Shown: in pieces, positions 1 through 6,519 of the stretch
How positions within the stretch are numbered: the stretch's first letter is position 1
Layout of the letters: the number at the start of each line of letters is the position of its first letter
NCBI GenBank assembly: GCA_027341705.1
Contig: DAIELO010000070.1
Span: 1 to 6,519 of the forward strand
DNA from: Caryophanales bacterium
GTDB taxonomy: Bacteria > Bacillota > Bacilli > Alicyclobacillales > SLC66
DNA: 6,519 nucleotides
Reading direction: 5' to 3'
The notes under the pieces: model-generated
Databases searched by the model: none
Seen by the model: only the letters and a program-made list of their open reading frames with translations
Told to the model about the DNA's origin: nothing
Position numbers and translations under genes: made by a program

Positions 1-680
1 AGCCAGTAGTGGGCAATTTCGGTATTGTTACGCCTATTCCAGGGTTTTTAGAGACCATCCGGCAAGCGACAGCAGCCATGGATGTGCCCCTCATTTACGA
101 TGAAGTGATCACGGCATTTCGCTTTCGCTTTGGCATCGTGAATTACAATGAGGTCAAACCTGATCTGATCGCACTAGGCAAAATCATCGGCGGCGGTTTG
201 CCGATTGGCGCGTATGGCGGAAAGCAAAAAATCATGGAGCAGGTAGCTCCACTCGGACCTGCTTATCAAGCGGGAACGTTAGCCGGCAATCCGGCCTCGA
301 TCCGTGCAGGCATGGCTTGTTTGGATGTGCTTGAACAACCTGGTGTGTACGAACGCATGAATAGTTTGGGGCAAGCGCTCGAAGAAGGCTTATTAGATCT
401 CGCACAACAAGCTGGTGTCCCGATTACCATTAATCGTCTAGGCGGCGGATTCACTGTGTTCTTTGGTGATCATCAAATCGTGAACTATGAAGATGCCAAA
501 CAGACTGACGCAAAAGCGTTTGCTGTCTTTTTTAAAGCGATGCTGGCAAATGGCGTACACCTAGCTCCCTCAAAATACGAGGCGTGGTTCTTAACCGCAG
601 CACACACAGAACAAGAAGTAGAAAAGACACTAGCGGCTGCGAAGATTAGCTTTGAACACGTAAAAAATCAACAAAAATAG
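1..680 (+). CDS. hemL: Glutamate-1-semialdehyde 2,1-aminomutase, C-terminal half (cut by left window edge)
   Basis: PLP-dependent cytosolic enzyme that converts glutamate-1-semialdehyde to 5-aminolevulinate, the first dedicated precursor of heme and other tetrapyrroles in the C5 pathway. The open frame runs in from the left edge (first whole codon at base 3), so the GTG at base 9 is an internal valine (EPVVGNFG context), not a start. About 225 residues of a family that is usually near 430 are present. Visible hallmarks are the DEV motif whose Asp (codon 99-101) contacts the PLP ring nitrogen, the Schiff-base lysine in ALGKIIGGGLPIGAYGG (codon 180-182), the GPAYQAGTLAGNP segment, and the C-terminal APSKYEAWF/AHTE region. 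DEVITAFRF and APSKYEAWF resemble the second Bacillus paralogue (GsaB) more than classical HemL, judged from memory. It is convergent with the minus-strand operon and ends at TAG inside the left arm of a terminator hairpin. Confidence 0.95.
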   Translation, partial: PVVGNFGIVTPIPGFLETIRQATAAMDVPLIYDEVITAFRFRFGIVNYNEVKPDLIALGKIIGGGLPIGAYGGKQKIMEQVAPLGPAYQAGTLAGNPASIRAGMACLDVLEQPGVYERMNSLGQALEEGLLDLAQQAGVPITINRLGGGFTVFFGDHQIVNYEDAKQTDAKAFAVFFKAMLANGVHLAPSKYEAWFLTAAHTEQEVEKTLAAAKISFEHVKNQQK

Positions 681-710
681 AGCAGAGCTCCTAAGAGCTG
701 CTCTATTTTT
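673..710. terminator. Bidirectional intrinsic terminator between convergent hemL and trxA
   Basis: The outer arms are AAAAATAGAGC and GCTCTATTTTT (11 bp). After a 2-base bulge on the left, the inner arms AGCTC and GAGCT close a CTAA loop. The stem overlaps the hemL stop codon. On the plus strand it ends in a run of five T. On the minus strand the A-rich left flank becomes a T-rich tail, so the same hairpin can end transcripts arriving from trxA. Confidence 0.85.
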
Positions 711-731
711 GTATCACCATTCCGATTGTAA

Positions 732-1055
732 TTACAAAAGATCAGCTAATTTCGCTTTCAGCTGATTTTTTGGCATATAGCCAACAATTTGACGCACGAC
801 TTCGCCACCTTTAAAAACTAGCAACGTAGGAATACTCATAATACCAAACTCGCCTGCTGTCCGTGGGTTTTCGTCCACGTTGAGTTTGCCGACCTTTAAT
901 TTGTCCGGATATTCCTCTGCCAGTTCGACGACAATTGGCGATAACATCTTGCACGGGCCGCACCAAACCGCCCAAAAATCAATGATGACTGGGCGATCAG
1001 CCTCATCTTGTAAAAACATCTTAAAATCATTATCAGTTACATCTTGTACACTCAT
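732..1055 (-). CDS. trxA: Thioredoxin
   Basis: Small cytosolic dithiol-disulfide oxidoreductase that reduces protein disulfides and is itself recharged by thioredoxin reductase. The 107 residues match the usual TrxA length. The WCGPCK active site lies at residues 31-36 (Cys32, Cys35). The buried Asp26 sits in the IIDFWA strand, the cis-proline is Pro76 in GIMSIPT, and the C-terminal half has the expected FKGGE turn. The start is ATG with a perfect AGGAGGA nine bases upstream. It is the last gene of the minus-strand train, 36 bases after the Roadblock-like gene, and it runs into the shared terminator. Its own promoter was not convincingly seen, so co-transcription with upstream genes is likely. 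A class I thioredoxin is the clear reading, and no key residue is missing. Confidence 0.97.
   Translation of the reverse strand: MSVQDVTDNDFKMFLQDEADRPVIIDFWAVWCGPCKMLSPIVVELAEEYPDKLKVGKLNVDENPRTAGEFGIMSIPTLLVFKGGEVVRQIVGYMPKNQLKAKLADLL
736..771. terminator. Possible second hairpin inside the 3' end of trxA
   Basis: A perfect 7-bp inverted repeat, ATCAGCT and AGCTGAT, encloses a 12-base loop. It has AAAAG on the left and a T run on the right on the plus strand (T at 766-771). On the minus strand it reads as a stem followed by CTTTTG. It overlaps the last trxA codons, so part of the symmetry may be coincidental. It could act as a backup stop for plus-strand read-through from hemL. Confidence 0.35.
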
Positions 1056-1064
1056 TCCTAAATT

Positions 1065-1071
1065 TCCTCCT
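1065..1071 (-). promoter_or_regulatory. Ribosome binding site of trxA
   Basis: AGGAGGA on the minus strand, nine bases before the ATG at 1055. It is a consensus Shine-Dalgarno and fixes the trxA start. It lies in the 36-base gap after the Roadblock-like gene. Confidence 0.9.
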
Positions 1072-1091
1072 GTATGATTATCGTCAATCGC

Positions 1092-1886
1092 TCAACTAAC
1101 TTGTCCCATTTGTGCGATCACATTGGATACTGCTTTTTCCTCATCTAAAAATACCACAAGATAGTCCCCTTGTGCCATTACACTTTGCGGAGCTGTCATC
1201 ATTAAGATGACCCCTTCTTCTCCGCGTAAGACAAACTCTTTCCAATCTGCCATGCCAACGAGTTCTGATGCAGCAATCATTTGTTCGAGTAATTTTGCAA
1301 AATGATGATGTACTTCATCGGCATATGGCTGATCAAAATACCTCACCTCGCCAAATGCAGTGAGCGTAAACCACCCGAGTACACCAGGCATATCTAGATT
1401 GCTTTGCAACCATTGCTGTCGCTCATCAGGAACTGCCATTGCCACGCGTTCAGATGATGGCTCCGCTAGCCAATCCGATGCTTCAATCACCTCGTCAGCA
1501 TCTTCATCTTCAAATGTTGTACTAGGAGCCTCATAACTAGACATACGCACGACATGATCTTCATTTAAGTGAAAATCTGTTTCCGCTTCATCCAAATCCT
1601 GCAGCACAAGTGGTGGCACTTGCTCAGGCACCACATCGTTAAACCAGCTAATCGGCTCAGCAGTCTGCGCATGAAGGGATGCTCTTTTATCTTCGCGATG
1701 CTCATGTGTCTGTTCTTGGGTGACCATTTCGATTGGCGACTCCACCTCAGGTACAGGAGCCACTTCCGTCTGCCCATCGTGCGTCTGTGTCTTTCGCGAT
1801 TTTTGCATACTCCGTATGACTAATAGCAAAATCAGAATGATGACCAGTGCGCCTGCTATCACCAAGTACCACATTGTATGTCCCAT
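1092..1886 (-). CDS. Membrane-anchored protein with Roadblock/LC7-like C-terminal domain
   Basis: A 264-residue protein I do not recognise by name. It has three parts. An N-terminal hydrophobic helix (about residues 6-25, followed by R25, K29, R31, K32) would anchor it with the rest in the cytoplasm. Residues 33-155 form a low-complexity, strongly acidic and probably disordered linker. Residues 158-264 form a compact domain. That domain has the order of a Roadblock/LC7 fold: a strand pair around LGWFTLTAFGEVRYF, a long helix (DEVHHHFAKLLEQMIAASEL), then EFVLRGEEGVILMM and DYLVVFLDEE strands and a final helix. This family assignment is by eye and tentative. Roadblock proteins often regulate small GTPases, but none is seen nearby. 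The ATG start lies 13 bases after GAGGAGGG, slightly far. A second ATG four codons on (MWYLV) lacks a better site. It sits 30 bases after the permease gene, so it may be a partner of the ABC complex. Confidence 0.75.
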   Translation of the reverse strand: MGHTMWYLVIAGALVIILILLLVIRSMQKSRKTQTHDGQTEVAPVPEVESPIEMVTQEQTHEHREDKRASLHAQTAEPISWFNDVVPEQVPPLVLQDLDEAETDFHLNEDHVVRMSSYEAPSTTFEDEDADEVIEASDWLAEPSSERVAMAVPDERQQWLQSNLDMPGVLGWFTLTAFGEVRYFDQPYADEVHHHFAKLLEQMIAASELVGMADWKEFVLRGEEGVILMMTAPQSVMAQGDYLVVFLDEEKAVSNVIAQMGQVS

Positions 1887-1899
1887 CGAAATATTATGT

Positions 1900-1907
1900 C
1901 CCTCCTC
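1900..1907 (-). promoter_or_regulatory. Ribosome binding site of the Roadblock-like gene, with long spacing
   Basis: GAGGAGGG on the minus strand, 13 bases before the ATG at 1886. It is strong in sequence but farther from the start than usual. No closer ATG, GTG or TTG is available in frame. Confidence 0.65.
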
Positions 1908-1916
1908 AAATTAGTG

Positions 1917-2849
1917 CTAGTGTGCCATCCACCGAATGATGCGTTTACGTACCATTGTAAAGCTACCCGGTCTGAGCCGCCACGAACTGATCAGAAGCAA
2001 AACAGTCCCACTTGCGATATACACAATCAAAAAGAAAAACCACACTTCTTTGCCTGACAGTGCATGACTATTCACCACTTCAAAAACTGATGATACTAGA
2101 GAAGGGCTTAATGCAGGATTCAATAGCCCCAAATTAGATTCAATCCCCGCTTGCATGTAAATAGGATCAAGTGCATAACAGATGCCAGCTAGATGCATCC
2201 ACAGATTTTCTTCGGGATTATGTAAACCCAAACTATCAAATAAATACCCAAACACAGCCAGCCCGATGAAAAGCATCGCCACCGTGGCATACGAAAACAC
2301 TGTGCTCCAGCCTGTACGTCGCAGCAATGTAGAAAAAAAGATACTAATTCCTGCAATTGCACCTAGTGTAATCATTTGCAGTCCAAAAACTGCCAGCACC
2401 TGCGATGGCAGTACCCCGCCAAACAAAAACACTATACTATAAAGTGGCAGTGTCATAATAATCAGCAACAATAGAAAAGAAATCGAACTTATAAATTTAG
2501 TAAATATAATCGTCAGTGGTGACAATGGTGTGGTTAAAAGCACTGATAATGTTTGCCGTTCTTTTTCCCCGCTGATCACACCCGACGCGATGCCTGGCGT
2601 CACAAAGGACACTAATGCCAATTGCAGGTAGGAGAGAAAAGTAAATAATTCTGCTGTACGCGCAGGTTGCAATATCAGTGTTTGTCCTTGTACATTTACG
2701 TACATATACACAAAAGCCACCGTACCGATCACGAATAGATACAGGGAGAGGGCCAAAATAGTTCGTCCCGAACGCATACGCTGACGCAATTCTTTTCGCA
2801 ACAACGGATTGATCCATTGGCTCGTTTTGTGATGCCCTTGTGCCTGCAC
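1917..2849 (-). CDS. ABC-2 type transporter permease
   Basis: Integral membrane subunit of 310 residues that would form the transmembrane path powered by the ATPase encoded just upstream. About six hydrophobic segments are visible, near residues 30-52, 68-88, 117-145, 152-175, 184-205 and 270-290. A basic N-terminal stretch (LLRKELRQRMRSGR) precedes the first. Between helices 2 and 3 is SGEKERQTLSVLLTTPLS (residues 93-110), the conserved cytoplasmic ISGEKE..TL..LL.TP motif of ABC-2 permeases with NatB- or GldF-like architecture. The start is GTG, supported by GGGAGGAT upstream. The gene follows the ATPase by 28 bases. The substrate cannot be told from the sequence. Exporters of this class move drugs, lipids, ions or peptides, or do mechanical work in the envelope. 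Confidence 0.9.
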   Translation of the reverse strand: MQAQGHHKTSQWINPLLRKELRQRMRSGRTILALSLYLFVIGTVAFVYMYVNVQGQTLILQPARTAELFTFLSYLQLALVSFVTPGIASGVISGEKERQTLSVLLTTPLSPLTIIFTKFISSISFLLLLIIMTLPLYSIVFLFGGVLPSQVLAVFGLQMITLGAIAGISIFFSTLLRRTGWSTVFSYATVAMLFIGLAVFGYLFDSLGLHNPEENLWMHLAGICYALDPIYMQAGIESNLGLLNPALSPSLVSSVFEVVNSHALSGKEVWFFFLIVYIASGTVLLLISSWRLRPGSFTMVRKRIIRWMAH

Positions 2850-2854
2850 AATTT

Positions 2855-2862
2855 ATCCTCCC
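2855..2862 (-). promoter_or_regulatory. Ribosome binding site that sets the GTG start of the permease
   Basis: GGGAGGAT on the minus strand, with its GGAGG core seven bases before the GTG at 2849. It decides the start. The ATG at 2870 opens only a short frame that runs into TAA. Confidence 0.85.
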
Positions 2863-2877
2863 ACTACCATGTATCAA

Positions 2878-3834
2878 TCAAGCCATTTTAGAAATCGGTG
2901 GCATGTTCACATCGTTATCTGTCGTCAGTCGCAAAAACAGATCTTCTAAACTACCGCCCAACTCTTGAAATGTTTTTAGTTGAAAGCCAGAAACAGCAAG
3001 TTCATGGATTAATTCTACCTGTTCTGTCTCAGAACCTGCAAAAATAAACTCCACTTTGTCTTCTCCCACTTTCAATATTTCTGTAATTTCTGATCTTCGA
3101 TTCAGTAATTCTGCAAGACGATGCCCCTGCGCAATCACTTCCAAAAGAAAGTGCCGATTGCCATTGACCCTTGCATTCACCACTTCAACCGCCGCACACG
3201 CGACCAGTGTGCCATGCTGAATAATGCCAATTTCGTCACACATATCCGCAAGTTCAGGCAAAATATGTGAGCTTATCAAAATTGTTTTGCCACGTTCACG
3301 CAAGCCTTTGATAATTTCCCGCATGTCAATTCTTGAACGCGGATCAAGTCCAGAGGCAGGCTCGTCCAAAATTAGCACCGGTGGATCATGCATGAGGCTC
3401 CGAGCAAGCCCCAACCGTTGCTTCATCCCTCGAGACAGGGAATTAACAAACGCATCCGAACGATCTTCCAGGTTAACCAATCTAAGTAACTCAGACGCCC
3501 TTTTTTCAATCATGGGCGCATCAACGCCGTACGCTGTACCATAAAAAGCAAGATACTCGCGTACACTTAAATCATCATAGACACCAAATTCATCAGGTAA
3601 AAAACCGATCTGTCTGCGCACAAGTCCTGGTTCAGTCGTCACTTCATAACCATTAATATACGCTCGTCCAGAGGTAGGCAACATCAGGGTTGATAAAATA
3701 GATAACGTCGTGGTCTTACCCGCTCCATTTTCACCGACAAAGCCAAAAACGGTACCCTCTCTGACATCGAGATTCAAGCTGTGAATAGCCGTCACTTTGC
3801 CGTACTTTTTGCTTAAATTTTCTACCCGTATCAA
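2878..3834 (-). CDS. ABC transporter ATP-binding protein (ABC-2 exporter class)
   Basis: Cytoplasmic ATPase of 318 residues that would drive the adjacent permease. In order: aromatic A-loop Tyr11, Walker A GENGAGKT (34-41), signature LSRGM (133-137) within NSLSRGMKQRLGLARS, Walker B VLILDEP (153-159, catalytic Glu158), D-loop SGLD (161-164) and switch His190 in SSH. The usual Q-loop glutamine is replaced: the segment reads GFLPDEFGVYDDLSVREYL, with Asp81 where many relatives have Gln. This variant is seen in a known subgroup of ABC-2 ATPases. Residues from about 220 form an extra C-terminal domain of the kind found in NatA- or CcmA-like ATPases. The start is TTG, chosen because AAAGGAGT lies nine bases upstream and the first residues (IRVENLSKKYG) are the normal family N-terminus. 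Only six bases separate it from the upstream stop, which implies coupled translation. Confidence 0.95.
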   Translation of the reverse strand: MIRVENLSKKYGKVTAIHSLNLDVREGTVFGFVGENGAGKTTTLSILSTLMLPTSGRAYINGYEVTTEPGLVRRQIGFLPDEFGVYDDLSVREYLAFYGTAYGVDAPMIEKRASELLRLVNLEDRSDAFVNSLSRGMKQRLGLARSLMHDPPVLILDEPASGLDPRSRIDMREIIKGLRERGKTILISSHILPELADMCDEIGIIQHGTLVACAAVEVVNARVNGNRHFLLEVIAQGHRLAELLNRRSEITEILKVGEDKVEFIFAGSETEQVELIHELAVSGFQLKTFQELGGSLEDLFLRLTTDNDVNMPPISKMA

Positions 3835-3840
3835 CGCTTT

Positions 3841-5790
3841 TCACTCCTTTATCGGCGTAATCGGAATTAGTTCTCGAATCAACCACTGTGGCGTGGCAGG
3901 TAACGTCACGCCATCAGGTCTTAAAAGAGCTGGCTCATCATGCGACCATGCGACCAACATCGCTTGTCCATCTGGAATGTTTTGTCGTAAAAATGTCCCT
4001 GAATTATCAAATAACGACTTTCCTACCCCATGATTGGCACTAGCCAAAACAGTGCCTAATCCAGCCATTACGTTGCTGCGCGAACTGACACTTTGCAATA
4101 CGGCACTAATATTTACACTTTGCCCTTTTTTCATTGGACCAATCGCAATCACTTGATGATTCACCACAAATGCTGCATCTGTAAAATTAAAACGTGTTTG
4201 ATTGGTCACATAACCGGCCAGCGAGTGACCTTCACGATACAAAGTGCCATTTACATAGCCGAACCGCTTGTACAAATTTAAAGAAAGTACGAATTTCCCA
4301 CCCCAAGCATTCACCTTGTTAAAAGAAATTTTACCAGACTGTCCCGAAAATTCATTCTTGGTTTGCGACGTTCCTATTCCCGTCGCTTGCTCTGACATGG
4401 GAACAGACCACGTATCGGCCGTCGTGTGGATCGAATAGCTCCTTGTCTGTGGAGACATAAACGCCTCCACACCCGCAATTTGCGTTAGTGAATGGTCCAA
4501 CAAATCCACCATACCTACGCTTTGCGTCAAAATCCCATTGGGTCGTTGCATGACGCCAAGCACATAAATTCCACCTGCCACAAACAGCGAGATCACAGGA
4601 AGATACAGCCATGCCATTTCATTGCGGCGATGCCGGCGCAAAATAAAGTACAGCACAGGTCCGACAATAAATACATACAAACCAAACACGGTTTCCCAAA
4701 TCCACAACGGCGGGGAATACATTTGCGGGAATTGTTCTGAAGCAGCATACAATCCCCAGACACCGTTGGTTCCAAATAAATCAGGGCTTGATTGCAGCAC
4801 TTGTGCGCGTAAGGAGTGCAATAGTGTATCCCAAAACTGTGCATATCCCGACCACGATAAATAGTCAGGTGCTGATGCATCAAATCCTACATACACGATC
4901 TTGCCACGTCCCATGGTTTTGGCCGCTACCAACACACTGTTTTGCGAACCTACCAACACTTTTGCACCACTCGTTACGTGACCAAACAATAAGGACTCAT
5001 TCGTGAGGATGCCCGTGCTCCCCGCGTACTTTGCCAAGAGCGTAGGCGGTTGATCAAGCACGACACTTGGCACGACGGGGCTTTGTCCTAAAAATCCATC
5101 AACTTGCCCCGCATTGGGTTCAATTCCCCCAAGTAGTAAAATCCCTCCAGCGCGAACCCAATTTAAGATACCCTGAATCTGCAAGGGTGATAGCAATGCG
5201 GCCGATGACCCATCAATATACAAATAACTGAGTGACTCCAATAACGGCATCGAAGAAGGTAATGACGTAGGAGGAATATAGGCCGTAACCAGTTCAGTTG
5301 AACCATTGTCAGACGATACCCCAGCCAAAAATTGCACAGACTCTGGTCGCAAACTGATGATTCCAGCAATTTCAGAGCCGCTAATCGCAATCCCTGGAAG
5401 ATGAGATTTCATTACGATCTGACCGTTGTTTTCCCATAACAGTTCCCCGGCCCCTTTTAAAAAAAGGCCAGGGAGACCGATCGTGATCGATGAAGATTGC
5501 ACACCACCCGTACCTACCGTGCTAACAGGAAGCTTCCATGTGTATTGGCCTTCAAACGGACGATCACGTGAACTAACCACATACACAATCTCACCGTGCA
5601 ACGGGTGGCGTGACGTGGTACTTACTGTCACATGCACAGGCACCCACGAACGCGGATCATAATAATTTTGAAATCCTACATTGATTTTCATACTGGCCTG
5701 TGAATTGGTGGCGGCCATCACAGGAAATGACGACGAAAAAAGCAGCACCAGCAACAGTGCTGTCATTCCCGAATGAACGCCTACTTTCAT
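3841..5790 (-). CDS. Large secreted-face membrane protein with a glutamine-amidotransferase-like segment (ABC accessory)
   Basis: A 649-residue protein without a recognised name. It begins with a signal peptide (residues 1-26, hydrophobic core ALLLVLLF, possible cleavage after VMA at 24-26). A beta-rich extracytoplasmic domain follows to about 175. Residues 183-235 ([12 protein letters not shown], then [20 protein letters not shown]) resemble the class I glutamine-amidotransferase-like fold. The catalytic cysteine is not apparent, so it is probably non-enzymatic. KIVYVGFD at 297-304 completes that fold. Two transmembrane helices lie at about 363-385 and 394-414, with the basic loop RRHRRNE between them, giving two outside domains (27-362 and 415-649) by the positive-inside rule. 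The ATG overlaps the queF stop (ATGA). AAGG touches the start without a spacer, so coupling probably matters. A second ATG at codon 9 is possible. Followed within six bases by the ATPase gene, it is most likely an accessory subunit of that ABC complex. Confidence 0.85.
   Translation of the reverse strand: MKVGVHSGMTALLLVLLFSSSFPVMAATNSQASMKINVGFQNYYDPRSWVPVHVTVSTTSRHPLHGEIVYVVSSRDRPFEGQYTWKLPVSTVGTGGVQSSSITIGLPGLFLKGAGELLWENNGQIVMKSHLPGIAISGSEIAGIISLRPESVQFLAGVSSDNGSTELVTAYIPPTSLPSSMPLLESLSYLYIDGSSAALLSPLQIQGILNWVRAGGILLLGGIEPNAGQVDGFLGQSPVVPSVVLDQPPTLLAKYAGSTGILTNESLLFGHVTSGAKVLVGSQNSVLVAAKTMGRGKIVYVGFDASAPDYLSWSGYAQFWDTLLHSLRAQVLQSSPDLFGTNGVWGLYAASEQFPQMYSPPLWIWETVFGLYVFIVGPVLYFILRRHRRNEMAWLYLPVISLFVAGGIYVLGVMQRPNGILTQSVGMVDLLDHSLTQIAGVEAFMSPQTRSYSIHTTADTWSVPMSEQATGIGTSQTKNEFSGQSGKISFNKVNAWGGKFVLSLNLYKRFGYVNGTLYREGHSLAGYVTNQTRFNFTDAAFVVNHQVIAIGPMKKGQSVNISAVLQSVSSRSNVMAGLGTVLASANHGVGKSLFDNSGTFLRQNIPDGQAMLVAWSHDEPALLRPDGVTLPATPQWLIRELIPITPIKE
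3843..3850 (-). promoter_or_regulatory. Ribosome binding site that sets the TTG start of the ATPase
   Basis: AAAGGAGT on the minus strand, formed by the last codons of the upstream gene (AAG GAG TGA). Its GGAG core lies nine bases before the TTG at 3834. No ATG is available near this position, and the position matches the family N-terminus. Confidence 0.85.
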
Positions 5791-6149
5791 CCTTGTTGCT
5801 CACGATATTCGACACGCACCGTGGTCGAGATACCCCCACGCACATTATATTTTCCTACTACTTCTAGAAATTTAGGCTTAGCAAACCGCACAAAATCATC
5901 CGCAATCCTGTTCGTTACTGCTTCATGAAAGTGTCCTTCATCACGAAAACTCCAGAGATATAATTTCAATGATTTTAATTCGATAATAAACGGACCCGGA
6001 TGGTAACGAAAGGTGATTGTTCCAAAGTCAGGTTGTCCTGTTTTGGGACAAAGCGTCGTAAATTCAGGAGCATCAATTACTATTTCATAATCCCGATCAG
6101 GATATGGGTTTGGAATTGGCTCTAATTCTTTAGATGGTTTGGTGGTCAT
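5787..6149 (-). CDS. queF: NADPH-dependent 7-cyano-7-deazaguanine reductase, type I
   Basis: Cytosolic enzyme that reduces preQ0 to preQ1 with NADPH, a late step in making the tRNA-modified base queuosine. The 120-residue protein contains the catalytic cysteine Cys34 in [13 protein letters not shown], the general acid Asp41 seven residues on, the QueF motif [20 protein letters not shown] (residues 57-76) and the substrate-binding His75-Glu76 pair. VRGGIS follows at 103-108. The Cys/Asp/His/Glu spacing agrees with the B. subtilis enzyme as I recall it. It is shorter than that protein (about 165 residues) at both ends, as in other compact unimodular QueF proteins. In the family motif the second residue is usually Ser (ESKS) and here is Leu. 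The start ATG overlaps the stop of the upstream gene by four bases, with AGGAGT eight bases before it. Its own stop overlaps the next start, also as ATGA. Confidence 0.95.
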   Translation of the reverse strand: MTTKPSKELEPIPNPYPDRDYEIVIDAPEFTTLCPKTGQPDFGTITFRYHPGPFIIELKSLKLYLWSFRDEGHFHEAVTNRIADDFVRFAKPKFLEVVGKYNVRGGISTTVRVEYREQQG

Positions 6150-6519
6150 TGCGATTCACTCCTAATCTGTTCAAGTTCTACTCTAGACGCCTCTAATTCA
6201 GCGCGCAAAATTGCCACTTCCTGTACTATTCGCACCGTGCGGATGGTGAGACGCGACAGCACCACGGTCAAGTGCAATGTTATACCTAACATAAATAAAA
6301 AACCAATGAGAAACAAAAGCGAAGGTGCATAAAATATTCCAAAAGACGATGCAATGTGATTCAATCCACCATGAAATAGTGACAAAATCAGAATGACGAT
6401 TCCCATACCTAGCCAAAACAGCGAATATTGCTCCAACAACCATCGTCGACGCATTAAATCCACCACAACGAGTAAAAAAACGATACTAAAAAGCACGCTC
6501 ATGACATACACATTCAAAG
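6146..6519 (-). CDS. DUF2304-like small membrane protein (start at or beyond right edge)
   Basis: About 123 residues with the arrangement typical of DUF2304 proteins. A first hydrophobic helix ([20 protein letters not shown]) is followed by the [22 protein letters not shown] segment, then a third helix ([20 protein letters not shown]), and a C-terminal charged coiled coil ([21 protein letters not shown]). The EQYSLFWL and LSRL.IR elements are the family's recognisable parts. The role of the family is not established. Its members often sit beside family 2 glycosyltransferase genes, so one may lie just outside the window. The frame is open to the edge. A TTG (6515-6517), a GTG (6509-6511) and an ATG (6500-6502) are all possible starts, and none has a ribosome binding site visible in the window, so the true N-terminus is uncertain. 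Its stop overlaps the queF start. Confidence 0.8.
   Translation of the reverse strand, partial: LNVYVMSVLFSIVFLLVVVDLMRRRWLLEQYSLFWLGMGIVILILSLFHGGLNHIASSFGIFYAPSLLFLIGFLFMLGITLHLTVVLSRLTIRTVRIVQEVAILRAELEASRVELEQIRSESQ
6158..6163 (-). promoter_or_regulatory. Ribosome binding site of queF
   Basis: AGGAGT on the minus strand, eight bases before the ATG at 6149 and inside the last codons of the upstream gene. It confirms the short QueF N-terminus and shows that the compact length is not caused by a missed start. Confidence 0.8.

Noticed and set aside
9..11. GTG at base 9 as the start of the left-edge gene.
   Set aside because: The frame is open upstream and the residues before it (P, V) continue the conserved aminomutase sequence, so it is an internal valine.
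1060..1110. Possible trxA promoter on the minus strand (GATAAT near 1076-1081, with TTGACG just upstream).
   Set aside because: The two elements overlap instead of being about 17 bases apart. A GGGACA at 19 bases is a poor -35, and the start point would fall at the ribosome binding site.
2497..2877. A 126-residue minus-strand open frame overlapping the permease.
   Set aside because: It is an alternate-frame shadow of the permease, which has a clear ribosome binding site, membrane segments and the conserved ABC-2 motif.
4352..4883. Several overlapping open frames on both strands inside the 649-residue gene, some cysteine- and histidine-rich.
   Set aside because: They lie in shifted or opposite frames of a well-supported gene, lack ribosome binding sites and show no recognisable family.
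5449..5469. Inverted repeat GGCC..CTTTT..AAAAAGGCC resembling a terminator.
   Set aside because: It is imperfect, lies early within a coding region and is explained by the codons for GLFLKGAG.
5791..6149. Truncated or pseudogene status for queF because it is shorter than the B. subtilis protein.
   Set aside because: All catalytic residues are present at the right spacing, the ribosome binding site is well placed, and compact QueF proteins are known.

Overview
The window looks like chromosomal DNA from a Gram-positive, Bacillales-type Firmicute. The reasons are strong AGGAGG-type ribosome binding sites, GTG and TTG start codons, a GsaB-like glutamate-1-semialdehyde aminomutase, a type I QueF and a moderate base composition (about mid-40s % GC by eye). 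A relative of Alicyclobacillus is possible, but the genus cannot be fixed from the sequence alone. No tRNA, rRNA, mobile element or CRISPR array was seen.

Layout: the left edge (1-680, plus strand) carries the C-terminal half of a glutamate-1-semialdehyde 2,1-aminomutase (heme/tetrapyrrole synthesis). It converges on a long minus-strand gene train that fills the rest of the window. A strong hairpin with A/T flanks at 673-710 lies between the two units and looks like a bidirectional terminator. In the direction of transcription (right to left) the train is: a DUF2304-like small membrane protein (cut by the right edge), queF (queuosine precursor reductase), a 649-residue extracytoplasmic/membrane protein with a glutamine-amidotransferase-like segment, an ABC ATPase, an ABC-2 type permease, a membrane-anchored protein with a C-terminal domain resembling Roadblock/LC7, and trxA (thioredoxin).

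The genes are tightly packed. Two start/stop pairs overlap by 4 bases (ATGA), the 649-residue gene and the ATPase are 6 bases apart, and the other gaps are 28-36 bases. This indicates one operon with translational coupling. The middle of the operon reads as an uncharacterised ABC-2 exporter or membrane-remodelling complex: ATPase, six-helix permease and a large accessory protein with two outside domains, perhaps with the Roadblock-like protein as a membrane-tethered partner. queF and trxA are housekeeping genes that appear to share the transcript. A common function is not shown by the sequence.

No intergenic stretch exceeds 60 bases, so there are no unexplained gaps. The operon promoter must lie beyond the right edge.
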